64,000 nucleotides of DNA from Parelaphostrongylus tenuis (Eukaryota; Nematoda; Chromadorea; Rhabditida; Metastrongylidae): positions 124,001 to 188,000 of the forward strand of contig JAHQIW010001404.1 of NCBI GenBank assembly GCA_019055375.1, in the 5' to 3' direction. A model generated the notes under the pieces. That model did not search any database, was not told where the DNA came from, and was given only the letters and a program-made list of their open reading frames with translations. Position 1 is the stretch's first letter; every line of letters begins with the position of its first letter. Positions 56,995-64,000 of the stretch are shown one piece after another. A program made the translations under genes and the position numbers.

Positions 56995-57552
56995 TTAGCC
57001 GGGATTCGAACCCAGATTTCACTCTTTCCAGGAGCGTGTGCTGCACCGTTGCACCACCGACGCTCGTTTAGCACAGCACTCTTTTTACCCTACAACGCGT
57101 TTTCTGTCAACAGCTAAGCGTCGACGGTCTTCTGTTTTATGAAAATGGAGAGAACTTATCTTCATTAGCTGACGCGAGGTTGATAAAACAGTTGTAGAAA
57201 TTCGGCTGACGTTTCGGCGACCCGCCTTCTTCAGAGCCTGGACGTATATAGTATTCTTTTGTTTGTGTTTTTGCACAGCACTCCACATTAGTGGGTATAT
57301 TATGAGACCATACCACGGCAAGAGGTGGTCAAGTAAATGAATTTCGATTGATTATTGACACCCAATATCTGTCAACATAAGTGGGTTCAATGGCGATAGC
57401 GGCTACTATGCCAGACTGTCGACTGTTGACTGTTGACAGATAACGCGTTGTAGCGTTAAAAATCAGTGCTGTGCAAAGCGAGCGTCGGTGGTGCAACGGT
57501 TCAGCACACGCTCCCGGAAAGAGTGAGATATGGTTCCGAGTTTCGGCTAACG
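56995..57552. repeat. Foldback with tRNA-like arms, carrying a PLE end
   Basis: The minus-strand arm 56995-57065 has the best tRNA likeness in the window (GCGTCGGTGGTGCAACGG, GGGTTCGAATCCCGGC, TAACGC). The plus-strand arm is 57478-57552. Between them TTTTACCCTACAACGCG mirrors CGCGTTGTAGCGTTAAAA, and a PLE-end fragment with a hammerhead-like motif (57205-57239) is inserted. The right part is the start of the segmental duplication. Confidence 0.72.
57205..57239 (-). ncRNA. Hammerhead-like motif, isolated PLE end
   Basis: Minus strand: GGCT / CTGAAGA / AGGCGGGTCGCC / GAA / AC GT C / AGCC. Stem I four pairs, stem II GGCG/CGCC after one unpaired A, stem III two pairs, GUC site. The best formed of the PLE-type motifs here. 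Confidence 0.6.
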
Positions 57553-57749
57553 CAATTGTTTTTGCAGAGCACCCCATATTACTGGGAATATTATATGACC
57601 ATACCACCGCAAGAGGCGGCCAAATTATTGAATTTCGACTCATTAATCAATCAGATTGTCTTTTTGTGCTTCTGATATCAAGTATTACGGCATAAATCTT
57701 TCAAATTTGATATTATGGCATTTCATGAAGTACTATCTCAAACGTGATG

Positions 57750-58990
57750 CTTTGAACTGCATGCTACGCCACTTCATTAAGAATGGTTTTGTACAAGAAT
57801 AAAGTTTTTTTTCTTTTTACAACAAAGAACTAGATTTTTTCAAAGAATGAACTCGCAATGATTTTCGATCATTGGTATACTTTTAAAGTTGGACCTCTAT
57901 CGAGGGGACCTAGTATACTTTTAAAGTTGGGACCTCTTTTAAAGTTGGGACCTCTACCTAGATGAGACTTTTTTCTGTCGTTTATTTTTGGTACTAACTT
58001 TCTATTATTCGCTTATTACGTACTACGTATGAGGATATATAGAGCTTATGACACTGGACACATGTGCACCGTTTACACCCTTTATGCACATTTCTTTTAA
58101 TTGAATGCCATCCCTTCATTGCATGATTTTTTCCGGTTCTTCCGCACTGTACTCCAAAACAAAAGCTCATGGATCTTACTCTTTCCTCAGACAATCCTAG
58201 AAATATCCCTTTTTTCACATCCAATTTTCTTGATGCCCATTTTTTGTAGCTCATGAAGCGGGTACATATACCAAACGGAACAACTCGTCTAAAAACCAGT
58301 TATGCTTGGAAAATGTTCTGATTAGATGGCCGTCAACATCAGAAAATGTGAGATCAGGCTGCGCACTATCTCCAAAATTTCACACTGCTCACTATTTAAA
58401 TAATTAGAAGTCATTATCTCCGGGACTGCGCCTTCAGAAGTGGTCGATTGAACAGATTGTTAAAATCAGTTAGACCTTCCCACGCTTCGAACAATGAAAA
58501 GCTTCCGAAATTCCAGTCAGTACTGTACTGTGTTGCGCTCAATCACATCGAGAGGATCATGATGAAGAAGTAATTGGTGAGCGGCCAAAGAAGGTGTCGT
58601 CACCCGAAATCTTGCCCTAGCCTGTAATGAAGCCGAAAGATGGACAATGTTGTAACGTTATGCTCAGGTACAAGCAGCCAGTCGAAATCAACAAATTATA
58701 ATGCCCGATATTTGGGAGTTGTTTGTAGGACAGACAATATCTGGGATCATCGATGGAATGACGATGGGAAAGAACGGTATCACTTTCATAAAATAGACGA
58801 AAAGAAAGGGCAACAAGAGATAGAAATATTATTATTCCTAGAGGATTTAGTTTCTTCACTGAAAAAAATGGATTCTTGGGACGCATCTGCGCTTTCTGTA
58901 CCAGAAACACTTGAAGCATTCTCTTCGGCAATACGCTATCTTTTTTGTGATGATGAAGTGTCTAGACTATCTAATTTTTATTATTAAGTT
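57750..58990 (+). repeat. Dispersed repeat family R-A, copy in right duplicate
   Basis: Counterpart of 470-1660. A 115-codon open frame at 58640-58987 exists here but is broken in the left duplicate, so it may be chance. It carries no motif I recognise. Confidence 0.6.
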
Positions 58991-59204
58991 CTAGCATAAA
59001 TTTTGGCCTGGACTATTGAACACAAAATCTATCAACGCAAAATAGTTATTATTGCTCAACAATACTAATTCAAGTATGCGTTATCAGCTTGAACACACTC
59101 TCCGAAAAACAAATCAATACCGCGTTTATAGAACTCGTCATCCTTGTATTCAAACAAACTGCTGTTACTCAGTACAGTTGATTGAGGTAGTGGAACTTTT
59201 ACTC

Positions 59205-59412
59205 ACTCGAAAGTGCTGCAGAGACCGGAATAGGTAATAGTCGGACGGCTACAAGAGACGCGACTGCGTAGCGGATGATCCAGCAACTCCCAGCCCAGAT
59301 GGGTCAACTTCGTTTTTGTCAATTCGGAGACGTGCAGCCTCGCATTGTCTTCAACCGTTTGCCTACCACATATCCAGAGGCGTGTCTGACTCAGCCTCTC
59401 GTCCGGTCCCAC
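59205..59412 (-). pseudogene. mariner transposase fragment (right duplicate)
   Basis: Minus-strand open stretch of about 70 codons containing EDNARLHVSELTK and LGWELLDHP, the signature of the mariner transposase catalytic core around the second acidic residue. The expected continuation (PYSPDL-type motif) is lost. It is a dead fragment carried along in the segmental duplication; the partner copy is at 1885-2090. Confidence 0.75.
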
Positions 59413-59627
59413 CAATCAAGTCTGTACTCTCTGTAAAAAACTATAATATGTTCAAATCCTTGGCACACCAATTTAGAGTACATCTCATGTAGTAATACCG
59501 TAACATAAGAGATCAAGCTATATAATTTGTTCATCACCATTCATTCAACAACTTGCAAAATATGACCATAGTTTCCAACAATTTGCAACTTATGACAGCA
59601 TATTATAACTACATATAATATAGGAAG

Positions 59628-59870
59628 AGCGCAGGTGGCGCAGAGATGCTCTGCGTCGCACATGAGGTCAGTGGTTGGATTTCGCGCTCATGGCTCACCA
59701 AGTCATCCATCCTTCCAGAGTCGGTAAATTTTTACCAGACTGACCCCAGCCTTCTCTGAAAGGATAAGCACTCGGTTTAGCGGGAGGCCACCGCTTGTCA
59801 TTGTAAAGGTCAAATTTGCATTCCATCAATTCAAGCGATGTTAACGATTGAAAACGAATGCATGGCGCGT
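59628..59870 (+). mobile_element. tRNA-derived SINE (right duplicate)
   Basis: Duplicate of the SINE at 2298-2540, with tRNA-like A and B boxes in the first 70 bases followed by the shared body. Confidence 0.75.
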
Positions 59871-60399
59871 TCCACAGGGATTGATTGACGCAGAGATCTT
59901 TATCCTTGAGCTTTTCTGAAGTGAGGAAGCAAAAACAATATTGAATTTCAACGAATACGACAGTGCAATGATTGCAAGGCAAATACAGCGAACACTTGCA
60001 AAATATTTGTTAATTGATGACAAACAGCAACTATGTATCATCACTGGGGTTACAGCGATGTGCGCGATCATTACACTTTGAGCAAAAAAGCGTTTTACCC
60101 TCAACACTTCTAGTATTCGTTTTTTTAGCAAGATTTTAAGCATACAAGGAGCTTTTTTCAGCAGACATCTTTTTTATAGCACTCACATCGGTGACGGTTT
60201 CTTCGAGAAACCTTTTCGAAAACGGAGTTAGTCGTCGTTAAGTACAACCGTGTCCGAGATAACTGTCATAAACGCTCCATAAACTCACTATATGTGATCC
60301 GTTACTTGTTGGTGCAATGAGTTTCTTGAGCGTTTAGCAGCAGTATGTTATAGACAAAATGAAAGAGGATTAGCGCGTTTCACACCTGAACTTGAAGAA

Positions 60400-61050
60400 G
60401 GAAGTTGCAGATTATGAAGCTAAGAACAGCAAAATACACATACCATTTTTAGTTTGCCTGAAGAATGGAGAGTAGGCAGCCATATGGTCCGTAGGGTCGA
60501 AAAACCTCACAATCTTGTTGTAGCATTCAGCAACTCTAAACGTCTTCGTGCCCGAATTTAAGTCGGAGCCGGATGCAGTCGAAAGCATTTGAACTTCCCT
60601 TGTTAAACCATCAACTACCATCACGCCATTCCGATTTTGCACGGCTCTCCACTGGCCCTTACGCAGTTTCTTCTTCATGAACTCCTTTGGCATACCATTC
60701 CGGCTCTTCTTGCAGGCTTTGGTCAGGTAGCCAGGTATGTATTTTTCCACAACAGTTTTTCCTCTAGGGGAACACTGGTGCACCAGTTGTTGGACGTAAA
60801 GGTGCCTTCATTGATCTAGCAGGCCCTTCATCAAATCCATCGCCACTCGTAGCGATGAACCCCACCGAACTCCGGAGCTGCATCCGCATCTGTGTAGATG
60901 ATTGTCGTATGTGTTTATCATGTAAACTTATACGTGTAAAATGTCTGCTCCACATGCAGAACCCAAACACCGATCCTGAATACTCTAAAGAAGTCCAATG
61001 GATCTTGACAGACGCGGAATGCGCTATTTTGCTCACCAACTAGATCGTCT
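60400..61050 (-). pseudogene. piggyBac transposase, C-terminal half (right duplicate, minus)
   Basis: The longest clean piece is a 123-codon minus-strand frame (60412-60783). It contains GKTVVEKYIPGYLTKACKK, MPKEFMKKKLRKGQW, VQNRNGVMVVDG, REVQMLSTA, VAECYNKI and DHMAAYSP. This order (PKEF-KKKL-KG, NGVM, REV-MLST, YNK-MG-VD-DQM) is the C-terminal half of piggyBac transposases. The usual GGVDxxDQM is degraded to RFFDPTDHM. It pairs head to head with 61280-62140. Confidence 0.85.
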
Positions 61051-61279
61051 TCGAAGAATTTGAGACTAGGCGTTAACACCCTATTCGATCATCACTCACT
61101 GCTCTGGTGTTGGCTGGTATGGATGATGCTTTATTGTCTAACTCACTATCCTGAGAGCTATTTGCTTTGGCGGCCTGTTCCATGTCCTCGTTATCATCAG
61201 ACTACCTAGAAAGGACTTCATCGTCGATGTGTAACTGCAAAAGCATGTCCTACATTTCCTCTATTTCAGACAGAACATT

Positions 61280-62140
61280 GCTTCCCATTTCATGAATATG
61301 AGCTATGGTGGTGTCTTGCACTATGATTGCTGGAGCATTCACCCAGGTCTTGCGGGAGTTTTAATGGAGTCACATATCATGCCAAGGCATCGATACAGTG
61401 ACATCATGGCCCATCTAAATACACTTGACAATGATGAAGTCAACATACAGGATAAGCTGTGTAGGATAAGGGAACTGATGGACGTGGTGAATACCAACTG
61501 CGTGGTTATGTACAGGCCGGAAAGAGATATATGCACCGGCGAATAGATCGCATCATTCAGAGAAAGAATTGAGCCCCGTCAGCACGCTCATTGCAGAAGG
61601 AACAGATTTGGTATGAAGCTTTTCAAAGTCTGTGGTGAAAGAGGATGCTCATTTTAGACAATGATTTACACAGGTGCGATACAATTCCGAAACTCGGCTA
61701 ACCTTTGTCGAAGCATGTGGTGATGGACTTAATGGAGGGCCTACTAAATCAAGGAAGACACCTTTACGCCAACAACTGGTGCACCACTGTTCTTCTGGCG
61801 GAAGAACTGTTGAACAAAAATACATATCTGACTGCAGCCTGCAAGAAGAGCTGAAAAGGTATACTAAAGGAGTTCATGCAGGAGAAACTGCGTAAGGGCG
61901 AGCGAAGAACCGTGCAAAATCGGAATGGCGTGATGGTACTCAATGGTTCGACAAGAGAGAAGTGCAGACGTTTTCAACAGCATACTGTCCGAGTAAATTC
62001 GGGCACGAAGAAGTTTGGAGTTGCTGAAAGTTACAACAATAATATGGGGTTTGTGGACCTAATGGACCAGATGGCTGCCTACTCTCCATTCTTCAGGAGT
62101 ACTAAAAATAATACGTGCATTTGCTACTTAGCTTCATGAT
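61280..62140 (+). pseudogene. piggyBac transposase core (right duplicate, plus)
   Basis: The piece at 61292-61546 has HPGLAGVLMESHIMPRHRY, DIMAHLNTLDNDEVN, DKLCRIRELMDVVN and YRPERDICTGE, the last matching the (P)GRELSIDE-type block with the final acidic residue. After frameshifts, 61876-62139 has LRKGERRTVQNRNGVMVLNG, REKCRRF, FGVAESYNNNMGFVDLMDQM and AAYSPFF. It ends in a TGA just before the conserved tryptophan-rich segment, so the C-terminal cysteine-rich region is absent. Together with 60400-61050 it forms a palindromic pair of relics. Confidence 0.87.
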
Positions 62141-62149
62141 GTGCAATTT

Positions 62150-62650
62150 CCTTTTTCAAGTTCAGGTAAGATACGTGTGTACCCTCTCTCACTCCGCCCA
62201 TAATGTACAGCTGCTGAAAGCTCACAGAACGTCCTGTGTCAGCAAAGATTGAATACCATTCAATGAGTTTAAGGAGGCTATTTATTTCAGTTATGTATGA
62301 GACGATTCTCCTTGAACAACCACTACTGAGTCTCTCGAAAAAGTTTCACGAGGAAACCGTCGTCAATGTGTGTGTCATAGAAAGATGCCGGCTGAAAAAG
62401 GCTTCTTTTATGCTTAAACGCTAAAAAAAAAACAAATTCTGGATTTGTTAAGTGTAAGACGCTTTTCTTCTCAGTGTTATGATCCTGCACATCTCTATAA
62501 CCCAGCGATGTTACGCAGTTGATACTTGTAATCAAGAAACAGATATTTCTTAAGTGTTCATCGCATTTGCATTGCAATGATTGTGTTATCGCAATGTTTA
62601 AAATGTACTATTGTTTTCGCTTTCTGATGTTAAGTGGCTTTCGTTTGCTA
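62150..62650. repeat. Outer arm of the piggyBac palindrome, right side
   Basis: Its reverse complement matches 59890-60300 and 2560-2957. It is missing from the left duplicate, where sequence jumps from the 5095 position straight to the equivalent of 62755. Confidence 0.7.
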
Positions 62651-62984
62651 TCCAAACAGCACCACGATAGTCACGCGTCTTCGTGGTCGAAGGGGAAGTT
62701 CAATCGAAATTTAATGAGCCCATGAATGTCTACCACATGATTCACCTTTCTTCGCGAATGTCTAAACACAAGGAATAGCTCTATTTTTCAGATCTCGAAC
62801 ATGATTTTATCTGTAAATTGCGTCTGCGACGAGTCAAAATTTTCGTGCAAATTATATGGAATGCGGTCTGATTTCAAAAATTATCAGTGAAATGATACTG
62901 TGTAGCAATCCAGAGGAAAATCGATGTGAAATTAATATCCACACACGGCTTTGATAAAATCCTTTGGTATAAGCATTAGTTGAG

Positions 62985-63175
62985 ATTCGCTGACCTGTTA
63001 CGGTCATTTTACATGCCAGAAGGATTACTGTGGCGAAACTACTAATTGTTCAGTAAATCAATTGGAACGGCACGAAACCGATACAGCACGAGACTGCTTC
63101 AACGCGGAACTCTTGAATACTGAACTGCTTGATCAGCTTCCATCAGCGTCAGTAAGAAACTTATATTCAGATCGA
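62985..63175 (+). repeat. Dispersed repeat R-C (right duplicate)
   Basis: Counterpart of 5340-5550 with the same word order; almost no divergence. Confidence 0.6.
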
Positions 63176-64000
63176 TAATTCTACATCATTGGTGTTACAG
63201 ACTTCTCACCCCTAGAGCGAATAAATTAGAGTCTTCCACTCACAAAACGGATGAAATAGAACCTATCATTTGCAAAACGTGTGAAATAGATTTCATGATG
63301 CTAAGCGATATGCAAAACTTTTGACTCGTGTAGTAGTGACACACGCCATCCAGTGTGGTCGTTATTCAGATTGAGAAGGCGGATTCAACTCTCGCCTACT
63401 GTCGGAAGTTTACCGTATCACTCAGCATATTTAGATGTATAGTAAAGCGTCATAGCACCGTTGTAAGAGCTGTGGAAGAAGAAACATTGCTGCACAAAAT
63501 AGAATTTATAATGATACACTCGACAATTCCCGTTAACTTATATGAGACGAGTGCAATTTTTGCTCATTACACTATTTCGATCATTACTTTATGGAGAAAT
63601 GCACAGTGCAAGGAATGATTCCCAAAATTGCAAAGCCACTGCACCATTATCGTATTGTTTGTGCTGCATTACTAAAATGTATTATGATAGCATTGCATGA
63701 CGGATAATTCGCAGATCCTATTATTGATATCTCGAATTCACTCAACAGAAAAATAGTGATTTATTCCAACTATGCCGAGGTTAATTTTCGAAACTTGATT
63801 TCAGTGTCATCCCATACTACACAGCCGAAGTACATATAAAGAGTATAATACCGAAATTCCGGATGGGAGACAGAGTTTTATGTTTGCCACTAGCAAAAGA
63901 TAGTGTCGCTTTGACGGTGTTGCGCAGTTCACTCTGTTGTATGATTCAGATATGTTCACTCTCAAGTACTAATTCAAGCGATATGTATTTATTACTTTCA

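Larger units (their letters stand above)
57319..64000 (+). repeat. Segmental duplication, right copy
   Basis: Direct copy of 1-6312, offset by 57318 at its start and 57688 at its end because of indels. It lacks the hammerhead foldback of the left copy, so it gives the uninterrupted sequence at that site. It keeps the right arm of the piggyBac palindrome (62150-62650) that the left copy has lost. At 57893-57960 a short stretch containing the words taaagttggg and acctct is locally repeated three times where the left copy has it once. Confidence 0.93.

Noticed and set aside
56995..57065. Functional tRNA gene on the minus strand
   Set aside because: A and B boxes are present, but it has a dispersed family of copies with decayed versions and does not close a proper cloverleaf by eye.

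Overview
The window looks like nuclear DNA of a nematode, most likely a strongylid or hookworm relative. It is AT-rich, introns are short (54 and 59 bp where they can be read), and its best preserved long reading frame is an RTE-type endonuclease/reverse transcriptase that resembles, from memory, the abundant hookworm RTE proteins. No bacterial features are present. No clearly intact host gene was found; most of the window is layered, decaying mobile DNA.

Layout. 1-6312 and 57319-64000 are two direct copies of one segment (a dispersed repeat, a mariner relic, a tRNA-derived SINE and a head-to-head pair of piggyBac relics). 6.9-11.1 kb holds a five-exon secreted-protein-type gene (G1) with one visible frameshift, simple repeats and a convergent minus-strand relic (M1). 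12-15 kb holds tRNA-like foldback and Penelope-end repeats. 16-22.5 kb is a tandem repeat (R-B); its first unit is split by a 3.35-kb RTE element. 22.7-27.5 kb is nearly featureless except for M2. 27.6-30.4 kb holds a second convergent pair (G2/M3). 31-36.2 kb holds a scrambled RTE element and hammerhead family 3. 37-42.5 kb is dispersed repeats. 42.9-51 kb holds two Penelope-like (PLE) GIY-YIG relics and a second RTE-clade relic. 51.8-56.4 kb holds a third paralogue (G3) whose introns are filled by ribozyme-bearing elements and a PLE insertion.

The most interesting signal is a set of type I hammerhead ribozymes. Nine lie in two unrelated foldback families at 2.96-3.35, 52.43-52.98, 53.34-53.77 and 54.15-54.88 kb. 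Several fold perfectly by eye: conserved CUGANGA and GAA core, paired stem II, a very short palindromic stem III, a GUA cleavage site and a 6-bp stem I. In every foldback the two arms carry hammerheads pointing outward. A third family (34.6-36.1 and 47.8 kb) has weaker hammerheads with the same outward arrangement at 34.6-35.1 kb. Hammerhead-like motifs also sit in the PLE ends. One foldback contains a 268-bp head-to-tail unit with one hammerhead per unit. It sits inside a PLE end with a 13-bp target-site duplication, and the PLE itself has its own 13-bp duplication. This resembles retrozyme-like non-autonomous elements that use PLE machinery, but in an inverted-dimer arrangement I do not recognise from the literature.

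All boundaries and homologies were read by eye. No alignments, folding programs or searches were run.
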